DNA of 64,000 bases from Deltaproteobacteria bacterium. GTDB lineage: Bacteria > Desulfobacterota > Binatia > HRBIN30 > CADEER01. The notes under the pieces were generated by a model. That model worked only from the letters and a program-made list of their open reading frames with translations, searched no databases and was not told the origin of the DNA. The translations under genes and the position numbers were made by a program. This document shows positions 43,457 through 51,330 of this stretch, in pieces (positions within the stretch are counted from its first letter, which is position 1; each line of letters begins with the position of its first letter). Location: assembly GCA_029262455.1 (NCBI GenBank), contig JAJCZJ010000126.1, positions 39,696 through 103,695 of the forward strand. Reading direction: 5' to 3'.

Positions 43457-44164
43457 CTACTCGCCGCGTTCCTTCTCCATCGCCTCGCGCTGCCTGAGTA
43501 ACTCTCGGAATTTTTCCATCCCGACCGAGATGAACAGGCCTTCGGCTTCTGCGCAGAGTCGATCGCCCGCCCACAGCTTGCCTTCGGTGAAGATCTTGCG
43601 ACCTTCAATCTCGAGGATCTCGCCCTCGAAGAAGAGTTCGGTGTGGAGCGGCGTTGGGCTGCGGTAGTGGATTGTCAGGCGGCCGGTCATGCCACCCTGG
43701 CCGCTGAGCGCGTTGACGTAGCCCAGAACCTCGTCAAACGCACCGGCGACGAAGCCGCCGTGAACGCAGCCGGGAGCTCCTTCGTAGGCCGATCCGAAGA
43801 CGACCTTTGCGACCGCCTTGTGCTCGCCCGCTTTGCCGATTCGGATGGGAGGCGCCAAGGGGTTGGCGAGTCCGATGAACGGGCTCTGGTCGAAGAACGC
43901 GCCGACATCTCCCGAGATCGACGACTCTGGAGCGCCGTGAATGTTCTTGAGGCGAGGGTGCTCGGCAAGGGCCTCGGCATACCGTTCCAGACCTTCCGCA
44001 GCACGCCGCAGCTGATCTTCCGGTGCGTTGCTCGGCACCAGTCGCTCCATGACCAGACGCATCGCGTCGGCGAGGCGGCGTTTCTGCTCCCACGCCCCGA
44101 CGTTACTGTCTTTCGTTATGTCCCATGGTGAGACGATTTCAGGGCGATCCGATGAATCCGCCAT
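43457..44164 (-). CDS. Hotdog-fold (PaaI/THEM4-like) acyl-CoA thioesterase
   Basis: A 235-residue protein. The C-terminal half has the hotdog core with GCVHGGFVAGAFDEVLGYV, the usual xHGG...DE catalytic stretch of PaaI-type thioesterases, then GRLTIHYRSPTPLHTELFFE. The N-terminal 100 residues are helical and charged, longer than in minimal PaaI. It would hydrolyse an acyl-CoA to regulate flux or remove dead-end thioesters. It leads the leftward set that continues with the AMACR-like and LLM proteins. Confidence 0.82.
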   Translation of the reverse strand: MADSSDRPEIVSPWDITKDSNVGAWEQKRRLADAMRLVMERLVPSNAPEDQLRRAAEGLERYAEALAEHPRLKNIHGAPESSISGDVGAFFDQSPFIGLANPLAPPIRIGKAGEHKAVAKVVFGSAYEGAPGCVHGGFVAGAFDEVLGYVNALSGQGGMTGRLTIHYRSPTPLHTELFFEGEILEIEGRKIFTEGKLWAGDRLCAEAEGLFISVGMEKFRELLRQREAMEKERGE

Positions 44165-44240
44165 GGTCAGGCCCCGCTTCCCGCGCGCTGCAGTGGTCGC
44201 ATCGGGTTAGAATCAAACAAAACGGACCAGAAATAAACAA

Positions 44241-44292
44241 CCGGCCGTACCCCGCCCTCGAACCCCGAACCCCGCCGGCCGTACCCCGCCCT
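44241..44292. repeat. Short direct repeat, 34-base period
   Basis: CCGGCCGTACCCCGCCCT is present at 44241-44258 and again at 44275-44292, with similar C-rich spacers (GAACCCC, GTCCCC). It lies in the gap between the thioesterase and the small membrane protein. Confidence 0.7.
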
Positions 44293-44302
44293 TGTCCCCG
44301 CC

Positions 44303-44644
44303 CTACAAATGCGCCGCGACAGAGGCGAACTTGCCGAGCCAAGGTCCGAGCGAGAAGAGACAGTACACAGCGGCCAATCCGCGCATGATCGGGACGCCGA
44401 TGCGGGCCGGTGTGATCCGGTGCAAAACAACCAAGAGTCCACAGGCGTAGGCTTTGTAGAGCACCAGGGTCTGCAAGACGCCGATGTGGGAGAACGCTTG
44501 GACGAGGATTGGGTTCGCCTCCTGAAAGCCGACACGAAGTCCTTGATAGGTCGCCACTCCGTCGAAGAGCTGCAATGCCATGTTGAGCACGAACAACCGA
44601 TACAGGGCCAATTGCTGGCCATCGAAAGAGGTCACAAGATTCAT
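44303..44644 (-). CDS. Small DUF5658-like membrane protein
   Basis: A 113-residue protein with three to four membrane helices. FVLNMALQLFDGVATYQGLR, GFQEANPILVQAFSHIGVLQ and LYKAYACGLLVVLHRITPAR match the pattern of DUF5658 proteins (LNxxDxxxTxxGL...NPxM). No function is established for the family. It is alone, facing left, and separated from the secreted-protein genes by a 418-base noncoding gap. The ribosome binding site is weak. Confidence 0.72.
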   Translation of the reverse strand: MNLVTSFDGQQLALYRLFVLNMALQLFDGVATYQGLRVGFQEANPILVQAFSHIGVLQTLVLYKAYACGLLVVLHRITPARIGVPIMRGLAAVYCLFSLGPWLGKFASVAAHL

Positions 44645-45062
44645 TTGGTAGGGCGAAGCTTAGGCCAGCTTCAGCAGCACTTCTATAGTCAAATGACTGG
44701 TCCACCGAAGGTTTCTCAGCGCGAAATTGGTCAGGGACAGAGCGAGGGAATAACAGGATCAATCGACAGCCCCCGTAAGCTGGAGAGTTGCCAGTCGGTT
44801 GGAAAACAGGCGCGCAAGCGAAAGGCGCGGTGCTGCGACTGAAAATCTCCGGATCTGCAGCAATTCTTGTGAACTCTGCATCCCCGCTAGACGTGGGAGT
44901 ACGCAGCTTCGTACAGGCTCTTTCGGCCGACTGTCACTTGGTGCACGACCGGTGCGGGATTGACAATCACCAAAGTGCTGACAAAGATTGCGGTGTTTTC
45001 TACGTTTTTTTGCCGCATTCGTCTCAGGGGCCGATGGGTCGGCAGCACGGAGGAGTTGTTTT
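44645..45062. other. 418-base gap before the dockerin-like protein cluster
   Basis: No convincing ORF in either strand. A possible sigma70-like promoter, TTGACA-N17-AAAGAT, lies at 44960-44988, and a clear GGAGGAG sits just before the ATG at 45063. The 5' leader could be about 70 bases. I saw no recognised riboswitch. The rest looks unstructured. Confidence 0.4.
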
Positions 45063-46436
45063 ATGTCTCTGAAGCTTCGATCCTGGGTCTTTGCGGCCTT
45101 TTTATTGTTGACGCTAGCGCTGGTGGCGTATGGCATAGCGCCGAATTTGGGGCCTCGCACAGACGTGTCCTTGGGTCCGGATGGCTGTGACCTCTTTGAT
45201 TGCTCGAGCGATCCGCAAGATGTTGTGTTGATCGACGTCGACGGAGATGGCTCGATCGACGCGGTGACAGCCAACAACGGCAGTGACGACGTCACAGTGC
45301 TGTTGAATAACGGCTCTGGCGGCATGGACCTCGTTGCGACCTTGGCCGCCGGCTCCGGTCCGTCCGCCGTGGGTGCCGCGGATTTCGACAATGACGGCAA
45401 CGTAGACCTGGCGGTAGTCAACGTCTCGGACTCCTCGGTGAGCCTTTTTTCCGGCAACGGTGACGGTACTTTCGGAGCACCGTCGACTGTCGCTGTGGGG
45501 CTGTTTCCGGAGGATATTGTCGTCGCTGATTTTGATGAAGATGGCGATAGCGATTTCGCCACCTCGGACCTTTTTGGCGACACCGTGACGATTCGCCTGG
45601 GCAACGGCGACGGTACGTTTGCCGATGCGATCTCGATTGTGCTGGCCCCGTTGCCGAGCGGTATGGCGGGCCCGGTTGCGATGGCATTGGGCGACTTCGA
45701 TGAGGATGGGAATACCGATATCGCGGTGACTCTCGATGACGATTTCCCCGGACAAGTGGCAATCTTACTGGGCGACGGGACTGGAAACTTCACTGAACAG
45801 CCGAATCGACTCTCGGTCGGCGACTCGCCATTGGGCATCGCCGTTGGCGAACTGAACGGCGACGGCAACGAGGATCTCGCGGTCCCGAATTGGTTCGACG
45901 ACACCGTTTCGGTCCTGTTCGGCAACGGCGACGGCACGTTTGCCGCCGGGCCCGTGTTGCAGGCCGGTTTGGCGCCCGAAGATGTCGTGATTGCCGATCT
46001 CGATAGAGATGGGGCGGCCGATATTGTGACTCTTGACGGGGTCGGTTCCGAGACTGCGGACGGGTTGCTGGTCGTGATTCCAGGCAATGGCGACGGCACC
46101 TTTGCGGCAGCGGCAACCTTCGACGTCGGAGCGGGGCCCAGTGCGGTCGCTGTCGCCGACTTGAACGGCAGTGGGGCGCTTGATGTGGTCACCACTCATT
46201 TCGATTCCAATGACCTCGCCGTCTTGCTCAATCAGGTGGGCTCGAGTGGCTGTACGGGTGACTGTAATGGCAACGGGGCGGTGTCGATCAGCGAACTGGT
46301 CCTAGGTGTCAATATTGCCCTCGGCGTCCGTGAGGCGGCGGATTGTCTTGCCATGGATCGCGATGGCAGTGGGACAGTGAATATCGGAGAATTGGTCGCG
46401 GCAGTAAATTCGGCACTCGGCGGCTGTCCGGGATAG
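45063..46436 (+). CDS. Secreted VCBS/FG-GAP propeller protein with C-terminal dockerin-like pair
   Basis: A 457-residue protein from the ATG at 45063 (GGAGGAG upstream). A signal peptide (VFAAFLLLTLALVAYGIA) is followed by about seven VCBS/FG-GAP blades, each with a calcium loop: DVDGDGSIDA, DFDNDGNVDL, DFDEDGDSDF, DFDEDGNTDI, DLDRDGAADI and others. These should form an integrin-like beta propeller. The last 60 residues hold two EF-hand/helix units, CTGDCNGNGAVSISELVLGV and MDRDGSGTVNIGELVAAVNS, i.e. dockerin-like. It may bind surfaces or polysaccharide. It is followed by two more secreted proteins in the same direction; the long antisense ORF is a shadow. Confidence 0.8.
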   Translation: MSLKLRSWVFAAFLLLTLALVAYGIAPNLGPRTDVSLGPDGCDLFDCSSDPQDVVLIDVDGDGSIDAVTANNGSDDVTVLLNNGSGGMDLVATLAAGSGPSAVGAADFDNDGNVDLAVVNVSDSSVSLFSGNGDGTFGAPSTVAVGLFPEDIVVADFDEDGDSDFATSDLFGDTVTIRLGNGDGTFADAISIVLAPLPSGMAGPVAMALGDFDEDGNTDIAVTLDDDFPGQVAILLGDGTGNFTEQPNRLSVGDSPLGIAVGELNGDGNEDLAVPNWFDDTVSVLFGNGDGTFAAGPVLQAGLAPEDVVIADLDRDGAADIVTLDGVGSETADGLLVVIPGNGDGTFAAAATFDVGAGPSAVAVADLNGSGALDVVTTHFDSNDLAVLLNQVGSSGCTGDCNGNGAVSISELVLGVNIALGVREAADCLAMDRDGSGTVNIGELVAAVNSALGGCPG

Positions 46437-46726
46437 GATTCAAACCGCTTAATCGAGGGCCGAAGAAGGCCTGGAAGTAGTGTTTTTTGTTGAAAACGCC
46501 GGTACGCCGGTGAGAACCAACTATTAATTGCGAGTTGCCCGACCCTGGACAGCTGGCCATCGGGGAGATTTGCCTTTTGACACAGAGTGGACGTTGGGAT
46601 AACAGGGGTGAAGATTTTTTCCTCGACATGGGTGCTGGGGTCGTAGAAGAGGGGCGCGTCGCGCCCGCAGCTTTGGGATTTGGAGAGACTCCCGACTGCG
46701 GCGGACAGCGCCGAGGAGGCTTAGGA

Positions 46727-47656
46727 ATGTTGAAGCGATCCGCGTTGGTGGCTGTGATGGCGACCTGCTACGTGCTCGCGCACCCGAGTATACCAGCGAT
46801 GGCATTGGAAGAGTGTGGTAGCGACTGCGCCGCTGTTACCGTCGGTGACGGTGACGTACCGATTAGCGGAGGTTCTGGCGCCATTACTGTTAGCTTTCAG
46901 CAGGGGCCCGACGATGGGCAGGCCGCGGAGGGCAACGATGATACTGCGGCGATCGCGTTTACGATTGGTTTGCCGGGCACAGGCAGTGGCAACCCTTTAG
47001 GCTTCAATTGTGACGGGGGTCAGCTCGCTGCCGGAGCGGTCCAGGTCCCGGGCGGCGTTAGCAGCAATTTTGCCGTCGTTGTGGAGAATCAGTCGTGTAA
47101 TGGGCGCAACCGTTGCCTGTGTCCGGATGTCGGCGCCGGGCAGACGCAGGACGACTTTGTGAATATCGTCGTGTACGGGCCGCGCGAAATTCCGAGTGGT
47201 GGACCGGTGCAGATCCCGAAGCTTCCGAACGGTACGTTGGTGACGCTGAACCTGATCGCCGGAGACGGTGTGACTGAGGACCAGGTGATCGACCTGCCGA
47301 TCTATTGCGAACAGGACGCAGACACCGGGGCGAAGCCGCAGTTTGCTGCCACAATGTCGATTGGGGACCAGTCCGCCATCGACCAGACGGCGGATCGCGG
47401 GCCGGCTGACTCGAGTCGGGTTATTTGTACCAACGGTACGGCTACGATTGTGGGGATGATTGAGCCAACCGATTGCGTGGGAGATTGCAACGGCGACGGC
47501 CGGGTGGCGATTAACGAGCTGGTCCTCGGGGTGAATATTGCCTTGGGCAATGCTCAAGTTGGTGCGTGTCCCGCGATGGATGGCAATGGGGATGGTTCGG
47601 TTCGGATCAACGAGCTGGTTACAGCAGTCAATAACGCGCTGAACGGTTGCCCCTAA
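46727..47656 (+). CDS. Secreted protein with C-terminal dockerin-like pair
   Basis: A 309-residue protein from the ATG at 46727 with GAGGAGG upstream. A signal peptide (ALVAVMATCYVLAHPSIPAMA) is followed by a Cys-containing beta-rich domain (residues 30-245). That domain opens VTVGDGDVPISGGSGAITVSF and may be distantly cohesin- or CBM-like. The C-terminus has CVGDCNGDGRVAINELVLGV and MDGNGDGSVRINELVTAVNN, closely similar to the previous gene's tail. A -35/-10-like TTGACA (46577) with GATAAC downstream lies in the 290-base gap, so it may have its own promoter. Function unknown. Confidence 0.75.
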   Translation: MLKRSALVAVMATCYVLAHPSIPAMALEECGSDCAAVTVGDGDVPISGGSGAITVSFQQGPDDGQAAEGNDDTAAIAFTIGLPGTGSGNPLGFNCDGGQLAAGAVQVPGGVSSNFAVVVENQSCNGRNRCLCPDVGAGQTQDDFVNIVVYGPREIPSGGPVQIPKLPNGTLVTLNLIAGDGVTEDQVIDLPIYCEQDADTGAKPQFAATMSIGDQSAIDQTADRGPADSSRVICTNGTATIVGMIEPTDCVGDCNGDGRVAINELVLGVNIALGNAQVGACPAMDGNGDGSVRINELVTAVNNALNGCP

Positions 47657-47751
47657 TCTTGATTGTAGGGCGAAAATAGACTTTTAAGACGAAGTGAAGC
47701 GGCCGCAAGGGCGGCAAAGTAGGATCAATCAAATTTGTGAGGGAGGATTTT

Positions 47752-49287
47752 ATGAGAAGGATTTCAACTTGCTTGAGCCTGGCCGCTCTATCGTTGGCCT
47801 TGGTTACAAGCGCGGCATTCGGCCAAACGATTACCATTGGGACGATCGAGGGCGCCGGTTCTGTCGACGTCACGTTGGCAACAAACGGTGAGACGATCGC
47901 CGGAACCGAGAACGACATTGTCTTCGGACCGGAACTTACGGTTGCTATCCGGACCAATCCGGACACGATGTTGCCGGAGCCCGATTGCACGAGAAACGCG
48001 GCGATCGGCCGCGAAGCGACAAACTTCGCTTTCAATCCGCCGGGTTGTTTGGATGACGCAGGTGTTGACTGCACCTCGGTCAAGGCGCTGGTACTGTCGT
48101 TCTCGAACCTGACTGGCATTGCCGATGGTTCGGCGCTGTATAGCTGCAACATTGAAGTCGTCGGAGGCACTGCTCCGGGAGAATATCCGCTCGGTTGTGA
48201 GAATCCGGGTGGATCCAGCCCCGATGGGGATGATATCCCGACGACCTGTGAGGACGGTTCGGTAACCGTGCCTGATGTTCCGGTGGCTGAAATCGCAATC
48301 AGCGATGCGACTGGCGAAATCGGCGGCACTGCGACCATCGATATCTCTCTGAATCTATTGGATTCAGCTGCGGTCGTGGTTGCGACAGAGAACGAGTTCA
48401 CCTTCCCAGCCGGTGCGCAGCCGTTCGAGGCAGGCATCGACGAGGCGACGATGGAACCGTTCTCATCGTGTAGCTTCAATGCTGCGAACGGCCGTGAAGC
48501 GAGTAATTTTGCCTTTACTCCGGCGGGTTGCTTCTCGGATCCGGACGTTGCCTGTACTTCGGCGAAGGCCCTCGTATTGTCGTTCTCGAACCTGACTGGC
48601 ATTGCGGACGGCGCTGTTCTGTACTCTTGTGACTTGGCACTCGGCATGCCTGCGGGTTCGGCCGCTGCGACTTCGGGTGCGACGACCGGAACATTCCCGG
48701 TTGTTTGTTCCGCACCGGGAACCAGCGATCCAGACGGTGTCTCGCTGACAACGCTCTGTGTGGATGGGTCCGTAACCATCGAGCAGCCTGTACCGACTGC
48801 GACTCCGACGATGATCGGAATCGCGAGAGCCGAGCTGGTTGGTGGAATCGGCATCGATGACGTTGAAATCATGATCACGAATCTGAGCGGGATGCTTCCT
48901 GCCGCTGGTCGGATCCGGATTGACGATGAAGAGATCGATTACGGGAGTGTTGAGGATCTCGGAGATGATACGTTCGTTCTTCGGGATGTTGTACGCGGTG
49001 TGAATGACACGGACGCAGCGGCTCACGATGCGGGAGCGACTGTCTTCATTCTCTCGGCTTCGGCAACTCCGACTCCGACTGAGGTCATCACCGACACTCC
49101 TGCGCCGGCGACCGACACTCCGACGGAAGTCCCGGTTACGAACACCCCAGTCCCAACAGCAACCCAAGTACGCAACGACGCCGATGACGATTCCTGTGCG
49201 ATCGTGGCGCCGGAGACCAGTTCCTCCGGTTGGATGCTGATGCTGCCGATGGCAGGCCTAATCTGGCTGCGCAGACGCAGTCGCTGA
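47752..49287 (+). CDS. Secreted protein with two cohesin-like modules and a C-terminal Cys/hydrophobic/Arg anchor
   Basis: A 511-residue protein from the ATG at 47752 (GGGAGGA upstream). The signal peptide ends near AFG-Q at 24. Two beta-sandwich modules (about 26-175 and 180-345) are internal duplicates. Each has a GTENDIVF or ATENEFTF element, a conserved CNAA-like Cys region and KALVLSFSNLTGIADG. Their order of elements resembles cohesin domains. A third small module (IRIDDEEIDYG to AAHDAGATVF) and a Pro/Thr linker follow. The tail DDDSCAIVAPETSSSGWMLM then LPMAGLIWLRRRSR is Cys, hydrophobic helix and Arg cluster, like MYXO- or JDVT-CTERM sorting signals. It could anchor a surface scaffold for the neighbouring dockerin-like proteins. 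Confidence 0.7.
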   Translation: MRRISTCLSLAALSLALVTSAAFGQTITIGTIEGAGSVDVTLATNGETIAGTENDIVFGPELTVAIRTNPDTMLPEPDCTRNAAIGREATNFAFNPPGCLDDAGVDCTSVKALVLSFSNLTGIADGSALYSCNIEVVGGTAPGEYPLGCENPGGSSPDGDDIPTTCEDGSVTVPDVPVAEIAISDATGEIGGTATIDISLNLLDSAAVVVATENEFTFPAGAQPFEAGIDEATMEPFSSCSFNAANGREASNFAFTPAGCFSDPDVACTSAKALVLSFSNLTGIADGAVLYSCDLALGMPAGSAAATSGATTGTFPVVCSAPGTSDPDGVSLTTLCVDGSVTIEQPVPTATPTMIGIARAELVGGIGIDDVEIMITNLSGMLPAAGRIRIDDEEIDYGSVEDLGDDTFVLRDVVRGVNDTDAAAHDAGATVFILSASATPTPTEVITDTPAPATDTPTEVPVTNTPVPTATQVRNDADDDSCAIVAPETSSSGWMLMLPMAGLIWLRRRSR

Positions 49288-49321
49288 GCAATCAGCTGAG
49301 TCTGTAACGAAGTAGCATCGA

Positions 49322-49352
49322 GGGGGCCGAGAGAAATCTCGGCCCCCTTTTT
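49322..49352 (+). terminator. Intrinsic terminator after the secreted-protein cluster
   Basis: GGGGGCCGAGA and TCTCGGCCCCC form an 11-base-pair stem closed by a GAAA tetraloop and followed by TTTTT. It is 34 bases past the stop of the cohesin-like gene. Confidence 0.92.
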
Positions 49353-49533
49353 GCGTCCTGAGCGTTGCTCAGGTTGGCTTGATTCCTCGCAAACTCGTCC
49401 GACGATCGGGACTGCTCCTGTCCGAGAAACCTCGATGAGGCCTCAACGGTGGCTGCGGGACCTTGGTTGTTGCCGTAAAGTTTGTCGCAATACCCCTGGC
49501 ACCCAGCCGCAAGATCCTGGATTCTAGTGCCCT

Positions 49534-50301
49534 ATGTTGATGCAGAATAAGCGAATCTTGGTTTGCGGTGTTGCCAATGAGCGTAGCATTGCCTGGTCGA
49601 TTGCGCGGCGCTTGCATGCCGAGGGCGCGGAGCTGGCTTTCTCCTACCCGAACGAGGCAATTGAGAAACGAGTCAGACCACTGGCTGAGTCCGTCGGTTC
49701 GTCGATCGTGCTGCCGTGTGATGTCACGCGGGACGAGGATCTCGATGCGATGACCGCCGCTCTTGGGGCCGAATGGGACGGCGTCGACGGTGTCGTCCAT
49801 GCGATTGCCTTCGCCCAACGTGAGGAGCTCAAGGGGCGGTTTATTGAGACCTCACGGCAGGGGTTTCAGCTCGCGCTGGATATCAGTGCCTACTCGCTTG
49901 TGGCGCTTGCAAAGCGGATGGAGACTCTTCTCACGGCTCGTTCTGGAGCAATCGTTACGCTGACCTATTTTGGCGCCGAGAAGGTCCTGCCGCACTACAA
50001 CGTCATGGGCGTAGCGAAGGCGGCGCTCGAGGCTTCGATGCGCTACCTTGCGGCTGACCTCGGACCGAAGGGAGTGCGCATTAATGCCCTGTCTGCGGGT
50101 CCGATGAAAACCTTGTCCGCTGCTGGCATCACCGGTTTTAAGACGATGTTGCATCACCATGCGGAACGCGCACCGCTGCAGCGCAACACGACCGGAGACG
50201 ACGTCGCCTCGACCGGGCTCTACCTGCTGAGCGAGCTGGCGGCAGGGGTGACCGGGGAAGTCGTGCATGTTGACGGTGGTTACAACATCATTGGTATGTG
50301 A
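49534..50301 (+). CDS. fabI: Enoyl-ACP reductase (NADH), FabI
   Basis: A 255-residue atypical short-chain dehydrogenase. The cofactor loop is CGVANERSIAWSIARRLHAEG, the hallmark of FabI. The catalytic region TLTYFGAEKVLPHYNVMGVA-K shows the Y-x6-K spacing, and the C-terminus is VDGGYNIIGM. It reduces the trans-2-enoyl-ACP double bond in each round of fatty acid elongation and would be a triclosan-type target. The start is at MLMQ (49534); the ATG at 49540 is equally possible. The divergent Lgt-like gene product is encoded 120 bases downstream in the same direction. Confidence 0.94.
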   Translation: MLMQNKRILVCGVANERSIAWSIARRLHAEGAELAFSYPNEAIEKRVRPLAESVGSSIVLPCDVTRDEDLDAMTAALGAEWDGVDGVVHAIAFAQREELKGRFIETSRQGFQLALDISAYSLVALAKRMETLLTARSGAIVTLTYFGAEKVLPHYNVMGVAKAALEASMRYLAADLGPKGVRINALSAGPMKTLSAAGITGFKTMLHHHAERAPLQRNTTGDDVASTGLYLLSELAAGVTGEVVHVDGGYNIIGM

Positions 50302-50421
50302 CGAGGTATGTGAAGACCCTCGGATCTCGACGCATCGGCGGCTTAGGGCAACGCCTGTGCATCTTTAGGTCGGGAACCGGCTTCCTTGTTTTCAAAGTTC
50401 TAAAACTGGAATGTGGGATCA

Positions 50422-51234
50422 ATGCGGCGCACCCTCTTCGAGCTTTTCGGCTACTCGGTATCGAGTTTTTGGGCGATGGCCTTTCTTGGCTTTCTGGTCG
50501 CGTTCTGGGTCGTTCGCCAGGGCTTGATTCGCCGCGGTTACGATGGCCGCATCGCCTATGACATTACGCTTTGGGGATACGTTGGCGGTTGGGCCGGTGC
50601 TCGCCTGTTCGTAATACCGACCGGCTGGGAGTACTTCGTCGAATCGCCGATCCTCTTCCTGCTGTCGGGGAGCGGATGGGTTTGGTACGGCGGCGTCATC
50701 GGCGGTGCGTTTGCTATTTGCATGTGGGCTCTGCGCAACCAGCTACCGATTTTGGCGATTGCCGATATTGCAGCGCCGGCATTGGCGGTCGGCCTCGGGA
50801 TTGGCCGCATTGGCTGTCAGCTTTCGGGCGATGGGGACTACGGTATTCCCAGCGATTTGCCCTGGGCGATGGCCTACCCGGACGGTGTGGTGCCGACTCT
50901 CGATCGGGTTCATCCGACCCCGGTTTACGAGATGATCGCCTGTTTTCTGCTGGCCGCGTATCTATTCAGAATCGCACCGACTTCGCGACCGATGGGCTAC
51001 CAGATGGGGATCTACCTCTCGGTGAGTGCGGTAGTGCGCTTTCTGATCGAGTTCGTTCGACGGAACCCGGCGTGGATTCTCGGACTGACGACGGCTCAGT
51101 GGATGTCGTTCGGCAGTCTCGCGCTCGGGTTGTACCTGATTCGCAGTGCGTCCGAGCCGATGCCGGAGCCGGAGCGCTTCAATGCGGTCGTGCCGGAGGT
51201 GAAGAAGAAGGAAGCCGCTGAGCCGTTTTTTTGA
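50422..51234 (+). CDS. Divergent prolipoprotein diacylglyceryl transferase (Lgt) homologue
   Basis: About 270 residues from the ATG at 50422, with seven membrane helices. It follows the Lgt plan: an AYDITLWGYVGGWAGARL segment, GSGWVWYGGVIGGAFAICMW, GLGIGRIGCQLSGDGDYG, and late RFLIEFVRRNP. Lgt moves diacylglycerol from phosphatidylglycerol to lipobox cysteines. Two residues that matter in E. coli Lgt appear changed: the HGG motif is YGG, and the Asn of GRxGN is Cys (GRIGC). It may be a variant Lgt or a paralogue with another acceptor. A canonical lgt would be expected elsewhere if this one is not functional. Confidence 0.78.
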   Translation: MRRTLFELFGYSVSSFWAMAFLGFLVAFWVVRQGLIRRGYDGRIAYDITLWGYVGGWAGARLFVIPTGWEYFVESPILFLLSGSGWVWYGGVIGGAFAICMWALRNQLPILAIADIAAPALAVGLGIGRIGCQLSGDGDYGIPSDLPWAMAYPDGVVPTLDRVHPTPVYEMIACFLLAAYLFRIAPTSRPMGYQMGIYLSVSAVVRFLIEFVRRNPAWILGLTTAQWMSFGSLALGLYLIRSASEPMPEPERFNAVVPEVKKKEAAEPFF

Positions 51235-51330
51235 TTGGGTGGTGTTGGACGCGCCCACCCCCTGGCCCCCTCTCTGGCAAGGAGGGGAACGACAGGCTCT
51301 AGGGCGTACGGTCGTGTGTGATGGTTTTGG

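Noticed and set aside
44645-45062. GEMM-type or other riboswitch in the 418-base gap
   Set aside because: Some purine-rich bits recall c-di-GMP-I elements, but the conserved core could not be matched by eye.
44759-46195. 478-residue Ser/Pro-rich ORF antisense to the VCBS protein
   Set aside because: Its repeats mirror the calcium-loop repeats on the sense strand; the sense gene has a signal peptide and a strong ribosome binding site.
47628-48878. 416-residue ORF antisense to the cohesin-like gene
   Set aside because: Low-complexity shadow of the sense strand; no ribosome binding site or recognisable domain.
51235-51330. CCCCTC...GAGGGG hairpin between the Lgt-like and SDR genes as a terminator
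   Set aside because: The stem is short, imperfect and lacks a U-run in either direction; not strong enough to list.
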